Positions 26,987-34,946 of a stretch of DNA of 64,000 nucleotides are shown here, piece by piece (within the stretch, counting starts at the first letter, position 1; each line of letters starts with the position of its first letter). The translations under genes were made by a program, and so were the position numbers. The notes beneath the pieces were generated by a model. That model saw nothing but the letters and a program-made list of their open reading frames with translations. It was not told the DNA's origin and did not search any database. Where the stretch lies: NCBI GenBank assembly GCA_024637015.1, contig JAGXGE010000032.1, positions 137,531 to 201,530 on the forward strand. Direction: 5' to 3'. The stretch is from Aequorivita sp. (GTDB lineage Bacteria > Bacteroidota > Bacteroidia > Flavobacteriales > Flavobacteriaceae).

Positions 26987-29082
26987 TGACCGAAAAAATA
27001 GCACCACATCCACACGTTCGCAATAAGTACAACAATAGAGAATTAAGCTGGTTGCAGTTTAATGCCCGTGTATTGCAAGAGGCGAATGATAAAAAAATTC
27101 CTCTAATCGAGCGACTTCGGTTTTTGGGTATTTTTTCCAACAATCTTGATGAATTCTTCAAAGTGCGATATGCTACCATAAAGAGAATTGTGGAAGCGGG
27201 AAAGATGGGGCGAAACTTTTTGGGAGGAATTTCTGCCAAAGACCTTTTGGAAGAAATTACTCAAACAGTTATAGATCAACAGGCACACAGTTTAAAAATC
27301 CTTAGTAATATTCAAAAGGAACTTCAAAAGGAGAATATTTTTATAATTAATGAAACTGAGGTTACGCCTGAGCAAAGCAAATTTATTTCGGAATATTTTG
27401 TGCGTCATGTAAGTCCTGCAATGATGACCATCATGATTGGCGAATTGGAAGAATTCCCTAGTCTTCGGGACAGTGCTGCTTATCTTGCAGTAACAATGGT
27501 TATGAGCAAAGAGGATGAAACCTTTGAAGCGAAACACAACTATGCTCTTATAGAGATTCCCAGAACCATTAACCGTTTTGTTGTGTTGCCCCAGCAGGGC
27601 GAAAAACAATATGTAATTATTCTTGACGATCTTATTCGGCACTGTTTGCATAATATTTTTAGCATTTTTAAATACGATACCGTTTCGGCACATATGATAA
27701 AAATTACACGCGACGCCGAGCTGGATATTGATAGTGATTTGAGCCGTAGTTTTATTGATAAAATTTCAAAAAGTGTGAAGAACCGAAGCACGGGCGATCC
27801 CGTTCGTTTCGTTTATGACAAAAGTATTGACAAAAGAACGCTTCACTTTTTGCTCCACAAAATGGGCATTGATAAGACCGATAGCATTATTCCTGGCGGA
27901 CGTTATCACAATCGTCGAGACTATATGGATTTTCCGCGCTTGGGAAGACCTGATCTTCAGTATGAACCCAAGGAACCCTTACCTATACCAGGTTTGATTC
28001 TTCAAGGGAGTTTATTCGATAAAATCGTAGCCAAGGATTATTTGTTGCATGCGCCCTACCAAACATTTATGTATGTGGTGAAATTTTTACGTGAAGCTGC
28101 GCTTGATCCAAAGGTGAAATCCATCAAAATCACCATCTATCGTTTGGCGGAAGTATCACACATTGCCAGCTCACTTATAAACGCAAAGAAGAACGGAAAA
28201 GATGTTACCGTACAGATTGAACTACAGGCCCGTTTTGACGAAGAGGCAAATATTGAATATGCCGAATTATTACAAAGCGAGGATGTGCGCCTTATTTTTG
28301 GTGTGAAAGGCTTAAAGGTACACTGCAAGGCTTGCGTTGTTGAAAGACTAGAAAATGACAAATTGGTTCGATATGGCATTATTAGTACCGGAAATTTCAA
28401 TGAATCTACGGCGCGGCTTTATACGGATTATACGCTCTTCACTGCAGATCAAAGAATATGTAAAGAGATAAACAAGGTGTTTGATTTTTTTGAAGTGAAT
28501 TATCAAGTGAAAAAATATCGTCATTTAATAGTTTCACCACACTATACCCGAAACGCCATCTATAACTTGATTGACAACGAAATAAAGAACAAAAAGGCAG
28601 GACTCCCCAGTGGCATCAAACTAAAATTAAACAGCCTTTCAGATTTTAAGATGATCGATAAATTGTATGAAGCGAGCCGGGCAGGAGTGAAGATAAAAAT
28701 GATTGTCCGTGGTATTTGCTGTTTGATTCCGGGAGTAAAGGGAATGAGCGAAAATATTGAGGCCATTAGTATTGTTGGGAAATATTTGGAACATCCGCGA
28801 CTTTTTATTTTTGAGAATGCTGGCGATACAAAAGTGTATATTTCTTCAGCAGATTTTATGGGAAGAAATCTTGATAATAGGGTCGAGATTACTTGTCCTA
28901 TTTACGATGCGGACATTAAACAGGAAATTCTTGAAAACTTTGAAATTGGATGGAGAGATAATGTGAAGGCACGTGTAATTAGTATTAAAAACGACAATGC
29001 TTATCTTAAAAACAGTAAGCCACCTGTGCGCTCTCAATTTATGATGTATGATTATTATTTAAATAAACTTGAAGTAAACTGA
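26986..29082 (+). CDS. ppk1: polyphosphate kinase 1
   Basis: 698 residues. N-terminal helical domain (NRELSWLQFNARVLQEA), then two phospholipase-D-like catalytic domains. The autophosphorylated His lies in GLKVHCKACVVER, and YGIISTGNFNESTARLYTDY and FENAGDTKVYISSADFMGRN are typical. It makes polyphosphate from ATP. It is translationally coupled to the sixA-like gene upstream and followed at once by ppx. Confidence 0.96.
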   Translation: MTEKIAPHPHVRNKYNNRELSWLQFNARVLQEANDKKIPLIERLRFLGIFSNNLDEFFKVRYATIKRIVEAGKMGRNFLGGISAKDLLEEITQTVIDQQAHSLKILSNIQKELQKENIFIINETEVTPEQSKFISEYFVRHVSPAMMTIMIGELEEFPSLRDSAAYLAVTMVMSKEDETFEAKHNYALIEIPRTINRFVVLPQQGEKQYVIILDDLIRHCLHNIFSIFKYDTVSAHMIKITRDAELDIDSDLSRSFIDKISKSVKNRSTGDPVRFVYDKSIDKRTLHFLLHKMGIDKTDSIIPGGRYHNRRDYMDFPRLGRPDLQYEPKEPLPIPGLILQGSLFDKIVAKDYLLHAPYQTFMYVVKFLREAALDPKVKSIKITIYRLAEVSHIASSLINAKKNGKDVTVQIELQARFDEEANIEYAELLQSEDVRLIFGVKGLKVHCKACVVERLENDKLVRYGIISTGNFNESTARLYTDYTLFTADQRICKEINKVFDFFEVNYQVKKYRHLIVSPHYTRNAIYNLIDNEIKNKKAGLPSGIKLKLNSLSDFKMIDKLYEASRAGVKIKMIVRGICCLIPGVKGMSENIEAISIVGKYLEHPRLFIFENAGDTKVYISSADFMGRNLDNRVEITCPIYDADIKQEILENFEIGWRDNVKARVISIKNDNAYLKNSKPPVRSQFMMYDYYLNKLEVN

Positions 29083-29083
29083 T

Positions 29084-29998
29084 TTGTTAAATATTGAAAA
29101 ATACGGTGCAGTAGATATTGGCAGTAATGCCATCCGTTTGCTGGTGGCCACTGTAGTTGAGCAGGAAGGAAAGGATACACTTTTTAAGAAAACTTCATTG
29201 GTACGCGTACCCATTCGTTTGGGAGCCGACGTTTTTTTAGAGGGAAAAATTTCGGAAAGCAACGCAATCAGAATGGTGGATGCCATGATGGCTTTCAAGC
29301 TCTTGATGAAAACCCATAACATCAACCGTTTTCGAGCCTGTGCAACTTCAGCGATGCGTGAGGCTTCCAATGGTCGTGAAATAGCTGAGATGATTGAAAT
29401 GAAGAGCGGACTACATATAAATATTATAGATGGCAACGACGAAGCTGCGATTATTGCTTCCACAGACTTGAAGAATTTGATTCAGAACGATAAAGCTTTT
29501 CTTTATGTAGATGTAGGCGGAGGAAGTACAGAGTTTACCGTTTTTGCGAATGGGCATATCGTAGCTTCACAGAGTTTTAAGTTGGGAACGGTGCGACTTA
29601 TAGAAAACCGTGTGGAAGACAGTATGTGGGAAGACGTGGAGCGGTGGATAAAGAAGGAAACCAAGGATTATCATAAAATTTCGATGATTGGAAGTGGGGG
29701 AAACATCAATAGCATTTACAAAAAAAGTGGAAAGAAGATTGGGAAACCGTTGAGCTATTTTTACCTTTCTTCCTATTATGAACTCATAAAATCTCTTAGT
29801 TTTGAGGAACGTATTACAGAGCTGGATATGAACCCAGATCGTGCAGACGTTGTGGTTCCTGCAACGCGTATATATCTTTCTGCAATGAAATGGAGCAAGG
29901 CGAAGAATGTGTTTGTTCCAAAAATTGGACTTAGCGACGGGATTATAAAAAGTCTTTACAATGAAAAGATTGCGGCGGAGATGGAGGTTAATTCTTAG
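29084..29998 (+). CDS. ppx: exopolyphosphatase, Ppx/GppA family
   Basis: 304 residues, starting with TTG one base after the ppk stop (TTG-TTA-AAT-ATT-GAA). No ATG occurs before residue 60, and the ASKHA phosphate-1 motif YGAVDIGSNAIRLLVA follows at once, so the TTG start is likely. The phosphate-2 loop is LYVDVGGGSTEFTVF. It is the short form with only the ASKHA domains. It degrades polyphosphate or pppGpp. The ppk1-ppx pair makes a synthesis and breakdown operon. Confidence 0.92.
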   Translation: MLNIEKYGAVDIGSNAIRLLVATVVEQEGKDTLFKKTSLVRVPIRLGADVFLEGKISESNAIRMVDAMMAFKLLMKTHNINRFRACATSAMREASNGREIAEMIEMKSGLHINIIDGNDEAAIIASTDLKNLIQNDKAFLYVDVGGGSTEFTVFANGHIVASQSFKLGTVRLIENRVEDSMWEDVERWIKKETKDYHKISMIGSGGNINSIYKKSGKKIGKPLSYFYLSSYYELIKSLSFEERITELDMNPDRADVVVPATRIYLSAMKWSKAKNVFVPKIGLSDGIIKSLYNEKIAAEMEVNS

Positions 29999-30063
29999 TT
30001 CGCTATTTTTTCAGATTTTTATTCTTTACTAATGATATTTCAAATATTTGGTACTCTAAAATA

Positions 30064-30247
30064 TTACCTTAACTCCCGGTTAAATTTGAAATTCCCTTTT
30101 GCGTCAGATATCTTGCCTGCATCCAGATAGCGTTTAGTCACGATGGCTATGTTTTTGGCGCGTCATTGGTGAAGCTCCATAGGTTTCGCGTAAACTGAGG
30201 TATTGATTGATTAACTTCATTTCTTCCTTGTCTCCATCATTTAGCAT
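30064..30247 (-). pseudogene. frameshifted C-terminal coding remnant
   Basis: The minus strand reads MLNDGDKEEMKLINQYLSL (ATG at 30247), then RETYGASPMTRQ. After a one-base shift it reads KNIAIVTKRYLDAGKI, then SDAKGNFKFNRELR and TAA at 30064-30066. Both halves look like real, soluble, charged protein sequence, and together they resemble the end of one protein. I do not recognise the family. Confidence 0.55.
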
Positions 30248-30301
30248 ACTAAATTCTCATATATATATATGATAGCGAAAACCAAAGTTAGCAAACACGC
30301 A

Positions 30302-30323
30302 GGAATTTCCTCTCGGAAATTCC
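30302..30323. repeat. perfect inverted repeat GGAATTTCC-TCTC-GGAAATTCC
   Basis: Nine-base arms around a four-base loop, inside a longer conserved-looking block (CGCAGG ... CCGCCGCATTGAACTATAGCCATTGTTGCC). It lies 3' of the minus-strand hypothetical gene 30361-30747 and could be its terminator hairpin or the end of a mobile cassette. No T-run follows on either strand. Confidence 0.6.
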
Positions 30324-30360
30324 GCCGCATTGAACTATAGCCATTGTTGCCAATAGTGTT

Positions 30361-30747
30361 TTATTCTAATTCAGTTAACTTTTCAGTCAGAATATTCATT
30401 TTGAAAACTCTTAATTTATCTTCAGAGTTCCAGCTTACAAATCGGAATTCTGATTTGTAATCATCTTTCTCATCTTGATGAACACCATTTGTCCACCAAT
30501 TATTCTCACCATCAAAAAAATGTTTTTCAGTTCCGTTTTTTAAATCGTAAACGCTTATTCCGTAACCTGAAATTATTACATAATAATCAGTAATTATTCC
30601 ATTATTTGGATTTCCATAATGATAGGCAATAAATTTGTCATTTTTTGAATAATCATTTTGATTTTCAAATGTATTTTTCTCTTTCAGATAAACACTTTCG
30701 TCAAGAGAATAAACTTTATATTTTTGGTTTTCAGCTATAAAGTTCAT
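30361..30747 (-). CDS. hypothetical protein
   Basis: 128 residues, soluble, rich in Asn, Asp, Lys and Tyr, with no signal peptide or membrane segment. The pattern YYVIISGYGISVYDLKNGTEKHFFDGENNWW suggests beta-strands, as in a WD- or propeller-like blade, but no domain is recognised. Its ATG overlaps by four bases (ATGA) the end of a frame that carries a truncated coding remnant upstream. It sits in the AT-rich degraded patch, so it is probably acquired. It may itself be the 3' part of a larger broken gene. Confidence 0.5.
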   Translation of the reverse strand: MNFIAENQKYKVYSLDESVYLKEKNTFENQNDYSKNDKFIAYHYGNPNNGIITDYYVIISGYGISVYDLKNGTEKHFFDGENNWWTNGVHQDEKDDYKSEFRFVSWNSEDKLRVFKMNILTEKLTELE

Positions 30748-30872
30748 TGGCGTGTTTTTTCAAAATTATTTGCAACAAGCGGATAAACATCATTATAGTA
30801 TTTATTCCCATTATATGAATAACCCTTTTTTTGTTTCTTACTTTTAAATATAAAGTAATTTTTTTTAAGGTT
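30744..30872 (-). pseudogene. truncated coding remnant overlapping the hypothetical gene
   Basis: A frame without an ATG reads FKSKKQKKGYSYNGNKYYND, then VYPLVANNFEKTRQ, and stops at TGA (30744-30746), which overlaps the ATG of 30361-30747. The composition is protein-like. It could be the end of a truncated upstream gene, or the N-terminal part of the same protein separated by a frameshift. Confidence 0.4.
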
Positions 30873-30905
30873 TTAATGCCGAAATGCTATTAATATAGAC
30901 AATAG

Positions 30906-31037
30906 TTATTCTTCCTCTGAATTACCATTTTGGTTTTCATCTTCTTTTCGTGGTGACAGTTTGTAGATTAACCAGCCAAAACCTGCAACGAGGTGAAGCA
31001 CAATTAGAATGATAATGATAAGGGTAATGGTGCTCAT
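30906..31037 (-). CDS. 43-residue membrane peptide upstream of miaE
   Basis: Too short for the ORF track. ATG at 31037, TAA at 30906-30908: MSTITLIIIILIVLHLVAGF, then GWLIYKLSPRKEDENQ and an acidic tail. One transmembrane helix, then a positively charged and an acidic cytoplasmic tail. I recall similar short peptides in Flavobacteriaceae. It lies 38 bases downstream of the miaE stop on the same strand, so it may be cotranscribed. Function unknown. Confidence 0.7.
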   Translation of the reverse strand: MSTITLIIIILIVLHLVAGFGWLIYKLSPRKEDENQNGNSEEE

Positions 31038-31075
31038 GGGTTATATTTAAAGTTTATATACAATCAATAAACAAA

Positions 31076-31657
31076 CTATCCGTGAATAGATTGATGTTTC
31101 CCTAGATCTTTCATCACTTCAGCTTCAAAAGCAAGCAGCTCGTTCCATTTTTGATCCACTTCTTTTCTATCGCCATATTGGCGTGCAAAACCGAGGAACA
31201 TGGTGTAATGGTTTGCTTCGCTTACCATTAATTTTCGGTAGAATTCTGCCAATTCTTTGTCTTCCAGTTCTTCACTTAACAATCGGAAACGCTCGCAACT
31301 ACGGGCTTCAATCAAGGCTGCGTAAAGCAATCTATGCACAAGTTGTGTGGTTCTACTTCCGCCTTTTGGAAAAAATTGAATAATCTGCATTACGTAATCA
31401 TCTTTTCGGTCCCGGCCTAAAACCCAACCGTTTTCTATGATTTTGTCATGCACCATTTTAAAATGACTGATTTCCTCCTTTACCAAAGCGATCATTTCTT
31501 GAATCAAGTCAGTATATTCTGGAAAGCTTACAATCAACGAAACCGCTGTAGAAGCGGCTTTTTGCTCACACCAAGCGTGATCGGTAAGAATGTCTTCTAT
31601 GTTTTTTTCAACGATGTTTACCCAACGTGGGTCTGTGGGAAGTTTTAAACCAAGCAT
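31076..31657 (-). CDS. miaE: tRNA 2-methylthio-N6-isopentenyladenosine hydroxylase
   Basis: 193 residues, ferritin-like diiron monooxygenase that hydroxylates ms2i6A37 in tRNA. Iron ligands are visible in DHAWCEQKAAS, EISHFKMVHD, ARSCERFRLL and SEANHYTMF. Full length. The miaA and miaB genes are not in this window. Confidence 0.92.
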   Translation of the reverse strand: MLGLKLPTDPRWVNIVEKNIEDILTDHAWCEQKAASTAVSLIVSFPEYTDLIQEMIALVKEEISHFKMVHDKIIENGWVLGRDRKDDYVMQIIQFFPKGGSRTTQLVHRLLYAALIEARSCERFRLLSEELEDKELAEFYRKLMVSEANHYTMFLGFARQYGDRKEVDQKWNELLAFEAEVMKDLGKHQSIHG

Positions 31658-31700
31658 ATTGATTAACGATTAACGATTTTTGATTTATTGGATTTTTATA

Positions 31701-33599
31701 TTAAATATCAAGGTCAAACTCTTTCCGCAGCTTTTCGATCAATGGATTCATTTCCTTCATTTTTTCAAATTTCTCCCGAGTTGTGTAAGCATAACGTTTT
31801 TCAGCAGTTTCGTTTACGGTTATGTCTAGATCTATGTCGTAATTCTGAAGTTTTTCACGCAGGAAACCGAGGAGTTCGTACTTAGCACGGTCCACTTCGG
31901 TCTTTATGGTTTGGTTTGGAAATTCAAGATGAATAGTGGAGCCTTCAAGTTTTGGAACACCCATCGTTAAATGTGAAAGTAAATTGAATTTCCCATCACT
32001 TTCAACATTGGCAGTATATTCCGTCCAAGCTGCTTGCATTGCTTCTTCAGAAAAATTATTTACAGGAAGATTTTCAGCATCGGGTTGGTTAGCAACCATT
32101 TCCTGCTTTATTTCTTGCTTTTTTTGAATACTTTTCAGCGAAAGCGCGGAGACTTTTTTGGCGTTTCTCTCAGCTAATATTTGAGGGCGTTCAATTACTT
32201 TTTGAGGTTCGCCACCGTCTGTTTTTTCATTTATTTTTTCTTGCGCCTCCGCTGAAGTTTCGAGCGGCACTCGGGCGGAAGAAATTTTTTCTGAAGAATT
32301 TTCCACTTTTGAAATTTCTTCGGAAGGTTCTCCTAAGCTTCTTTTACTTGCTTCGGTTTCTACCAACACTTCAGGATCAACTTCAATTTTTTTAGGAGGT
32401 TTGGGCACAACACTTCCTGCTGAAGTTATCTTTTCTTTAGTAAATTTTTCACTCTTAAAATAGGAGGGAGGTATTACGAAACGATTGGAGCTTTTAATTA
32501 TGAGGTCCCGACCTGCGTCGGGATCAAGCTTTTTTTTTTCGCCCTGAAAAGTCAAGGAAGCAAGCTGCATTAGGCAAAGCTCAACGAGTAGCCGTTGGTT
32601 TTGGCTGTTTTTATATTTTAGATCGCAAGTGTTTGCAATGTCAATACCGTCAATTAAAAACTGAGTGCCTGTTTTTTGCGATTGTTCAAAGTACATCGTC
32701 TTTACTTGTTCACCGACTTCCAAAAGATCAATAGTTACTTGGTTTTTACAAACCAACAAATCCCGGAAGTGGGAGGCAAGACCCATTACAAAATGATGGC
32801 CATCAAAGCCTTTTGAAAGAATATCGTTATAAGTAACCAAAACCTGCGGAATGTTATTTTCCAAAAGCAAATCGGTAATCTGAAAATACCACGTATAATC
32901 TAACACGTTTAGGTTTTCGGTAACGGCTTCGCGGGTAAGGTTTTTTCCGGCAAAACTAACTACTCTGTCAAAAATAGAAAGGGCATCGCGCAAAGCGCCG
33001 TCTGCTTTTTGGGCGATGATGTGTAGGGCGTCGTCTTCGGCTTCAATGTTTTCGGCTTTCGCAACTTCCGCCAAATGATTTTTTATATCACGAACGCCAA
33101 TTCTTCTGAAATCAAAAATTTGGCAGCGTGAAAGTATGGTTGGGATTATTTTATGTTTTTCCGTAGTTGCCAAGATGAAAATGGCGTGTTTGGGCGGCTC
33201 TTCCAAAGTTTTTAGAAAAGCGTTGAAAGCTGCTGGAGACAGCATGTGTACCTCGTCAATAATATATACTTTGTATTTTCCAACCTGTGGTGGAATTCGA
33301 ACTTGATCAATCAAGTTTCGAATATCATCCACGGAATTGTTTGAGGCCGCATCCAATTCAAAAATATTGAATGCAAAATCCTCACCTTCCTTTTCGGTAC
33401 CGTCTTGGTTTATTTTCTTGGCAAGAATACGCGCGCAAGTTGTTTTCCCAACGCCGCGGGGACCGGTGAAAAGCAGAGCTTGTGCAAGATGGTTGTTTTC
33501 TATGGCATTTTCCAGAGTATTGGTAATAGCCTGTTGCCCAACAACGTCTTTAAAAACGGCGGGGCGGTACTTTCGGGCTGATACAATGAAGTGTTCCAT
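31701..33599 (-). CDS. dnaX: DNA polymerase III subunit gamma/tau
   Basis: 632 residues. AAA+ clamp-loader domain with Walker A GPRGVGKTTCAR, Walker B IIDEVHML and the sensor LATTEKHKIIPTILSRC. The usual four-Cys zinc module between Walker A and the ELDAASNNSVDDIR motif is absent. That stretch reads KKINQDGTEKEGEDFAFNIF, with no Cys. After about residue 370 comes a long low-complexity linker (Glu/Ser/Lys/Pro) and a C-terminal tau-like region. It is transcribed from a TATATTTG box at 33610-33617 with a very short leader. Confidence 0.94.
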   Translation of the reverse strand: MEHFIVSARKYRPAVFKDVVGQQAITNTLENAIENNHLAQALLFTGPRGVGKTTCARILAKKINQDGTEKEGEDFAFNIFELDAASNNSVDDIRNLIDQVRIPPQVGKYKVYIIDEVHMLSPAAFNAFLKTLEEPPKHAIFILATTEKHKIIPTILSRCQIFDFRRIGVRDIKNHLAEVAKAENIEAEDDALHIIAQKADGALRDALSIFDRVVSFAGKNLTREAVTENLNVLDYTWYFQITDLLLENNIPQVLVTYNDILSKGFDGHHFVMGLASHFRDLLVCKNQVTIDLLEVGEQVKTMYFEQSQKTGTQFLIDGIDIANTCDLKYKNSQNQRLLVELCLMQLASLTFQGEKKKLDPDAGRDLIIKSSNRFVIPPSYFKSEKFTKEKITSAGSVVPKPPKKIEVDPEVLVETEASKRSLGEPSEEISKVENSSEKISSARVPLETSAEAQEKINEKTDGGEPQKVIERPQILAERNAKKVSALSLKSIQKKQEIKQEMVANQPDAENLPVNNFSEEAMQAAWTEYTANVESDGKFNLLSHLTMGVPKLEGSTIHLEFPNQTIKTEVDRAKYELLGFLREKLQNYDIDLDITVNETAEKRYAYTTREKFEKMKEMNPLIEKLRKEFDLDI

Positions 33600-33609
33600 A
33601 GTGAGGAAA

Positions 33610-33617
33610 CAAATATA
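33610..33617 (-). promoter_or_regulatory. -7 promoter box of dnaX
   Basis: The minus strand reads TATATTTG, a full TAnnTTTG match, 10 bases before the dnaX ATG. The transcript would be nearly leaderless. Confidence 0.55.
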
Positions 33618-33681
33618 AAGATGTACATCGGGTTTTTAAAAAATAGATGTTTGTATTTTCCCATATTTATTAACATTGGAG

Positions 33682-33689
33682 TACTTTTG
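33682..33689 (+). promoter_or_regulatory. -7 promoter box of rnpB
   Basis: TACTTTTG, a full TAnnTTTG match, four bases before the 5' end of the RNase P RNA. Confidence 0.65.
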
Positions 33690-33693
33690 CATA

Positions 33694-34012
33694 GCAGGCC
33701 GCCTTATCGCTGCCGAAGTTAATTCGGGAGAGGAAAGTCCGGACACCATAGGGAAGCATAGCGGCTAACGGCCGTCACTCTCCATAGCCTTGGCGAAGGA
33801 GGGGAGGACAAGTGCAACAGAAAGGATGTACAGGTAATGCTGTAGTGAAATCAGGTAAACTCTATGCGGTGAAATGCCACGTAAACCTGTGCTTGAGAGT
33901 ACCCGCTCGATGCAGGAGGGTAGGCAGATGGAGCGTTTCGGTAACGGAACGCCTAGATAAATGATAAGGATTCGTCTTTTTGATGGATACAGAACCCGGC
34001 TTATAGGCCTGC
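33694..34012 (+). ncRNA. rnpB: RNase P RNA, bacterial class A
   Basis: The 5' end GCAGGCC pairs with the 3' end GGCCTGC (34006-34012) as helix P1. The conserved core is present: GAGGAAAGTCCGGACACC near 33728 and ACAGAACCCGGCTTATAGGCC at the 3' end, and AGGGTAGGC and GTAAACCTGTG lie between. The length of about 320 bases is normal. A T-run after P1 ends the transcript. It is the catalytic RNA that removes tRNA 5' leaders. Confidence 0.95.
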
Positions 34013-34019
34013 TTTTTTA

Positions 34020-34403
34020 TTAAATTTCTCCCGCTAATTCGCGCATCCATTCTTTTGCTTTAGACAAAGATTGGAAAGTTTTAAAAGGCGCTTTTATAAA
34101 GAATTTTTCAAAATTCGCAACACTGAGAGAAGTTTCCGTTTTATAAACTATTGCAAATGCAAACATAGTTGGCAATTGAATGTTATAAGAGTTTGGTGAA
34201 AGATTTCTGGAATAATCATTTACCCTATTTGAAATATAACCGAATGGCTTGTTTTGGTAAAATCCTGCAGCAAGTTGTTGAATTTCGTATACATCTTCAT
34301 TGTTTAATATCATTCCTTCAATAAAGGTTGAGATCATGTAGTGCTCATAAAACTCAATTTTTACAAACTCGAGTTCAATGAGTTTTAGGGGATATTGGAT
34401 CAT
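34020..34403 (-). CDS. SpoIIAA/STAS-like small protein
   Basis: 127 residues, no signal peptide. The pattern EGMILNNEDVYEIQQLAAGF, KPFGYISNRVNDYSRNLSP and IVYKTETSLSVANFEKFF resembles SpoIIAA-like STAS proteins known in Bacteroidota. It has no catalytic motif. It lies between rnpB and rsmD. Function unknown. Confidence 0.7.
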   Translation of the reverse strand: MIQYPLKLIELEFVKIEFYEHYMISTFIEGMILNNEDVYEIQQLAAGFYQNKPFGYISNRVNDYSRNLSPNSYNIQLPTMFAFAIVYKTETSLSVANFEKFFIKAPFKTFQSLSKAKEWMRELAGEI

Positions 34404-34412
34404 AAGGGCAAA

Positions 34413-34946
34413 CTAAGCAAAAAAACTAAATACGGAACTTCCATATTTACGGGCTTCAACAAAATGGGGAAATGTGGAAAGGTCATTTTGTTTTGAATGC
34501 TCAATAATAAGCAATCCTTCGGTATTCAACGAAGAATTATTGAAAATTTCTTCTGTCAAATCTTTTAAAACTTCCGTGGTAAAGTCATAAGGTGGATCTG
34601 CAAAAATAACATCATATTTATCGGGACTTTGCTCTAAATACTTTTTTACATCAGATTTTATTGTAGTAATAGGAAAGGAGAATTCTTCTGAAATTTTATT
34701 GATATACTGAACACAACCGTAATGTGCATCAACTGAAGTAATATTAGGAACACCGCGCGAGGCAAATTCAAAGCTGATATTTCCAGTGCCGCTGAAAAGG
34801 TCCAACACGGTAATTTCTTCAAAATAATAACGAACGCGCAGAATATTGAAAAGTGCTTCTTTCGCAAAATCGGTCGTTGGCCTAACGGGCAAGTTTTTTG
34901 GAGCGGTTAATCTTCTTCCTTTATAGATGCCAGAAATTATACGCAT
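34413..34946 (-). CDS. rsmD: 16S rRNA (guanine966-N2)-methyltransferase
   Basis: 177 residues. SAM-binding motif VLDLFSGTGNISFEFASRG, catalytic motif VIFADPPYDF and N-terminal MRIISGIYKGRRLTAPKNLPVRPTTD, typical of RsmD. Starts directly after the stop of the DUF3822 gene, so they are cotranscribed. Confidence 0.93.
   Translation of the reverse strand: MRIISGIYKGRRLTAPKNLPVRPTTDFAKEALFNILRVRYYFEEITVLDLFSGTGNISFEFASRGVPNITSVDAHYGCVQYINKISEEFSFPITTIKSDVKKYLEQSPDKYDVIFADPPYDFTTEVLKDLTEEIFNNSSLNTEGLLIIEHSKQNDLSTFPHFVEARKYGSSVFSFFA

Larger units (their letters stand above)
29999..30360. other. degraded accessory spacer
   Basis: 362 bases without an intact gene. It holds the frameshifted coding fragment at 30064-30247, an (AT) tract at 30259-30270 and the inverted repeat at 30302-30323. 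I see no intact promoter or gene here. It reads as a decayed insertion between the polyphosphate operon and the hypothetical gene at 30361. Confidence 0.6.

Noticed and set aside
30259-30270. (AT)n tract as a possible promoter or origin element
   Set aside because: Short simple repeat with no box or gene placed to use it.
29999-30360. Intact transposase or integrase
   Set aside because: Only a short frameshifted fragment of unknown family is present, with no terminal repeats of an insertion sequence.
33862-34050. 62-residue minus-strand ORF
   Set aside because: Lies inside the RNase P RNA gene, which is well supported.
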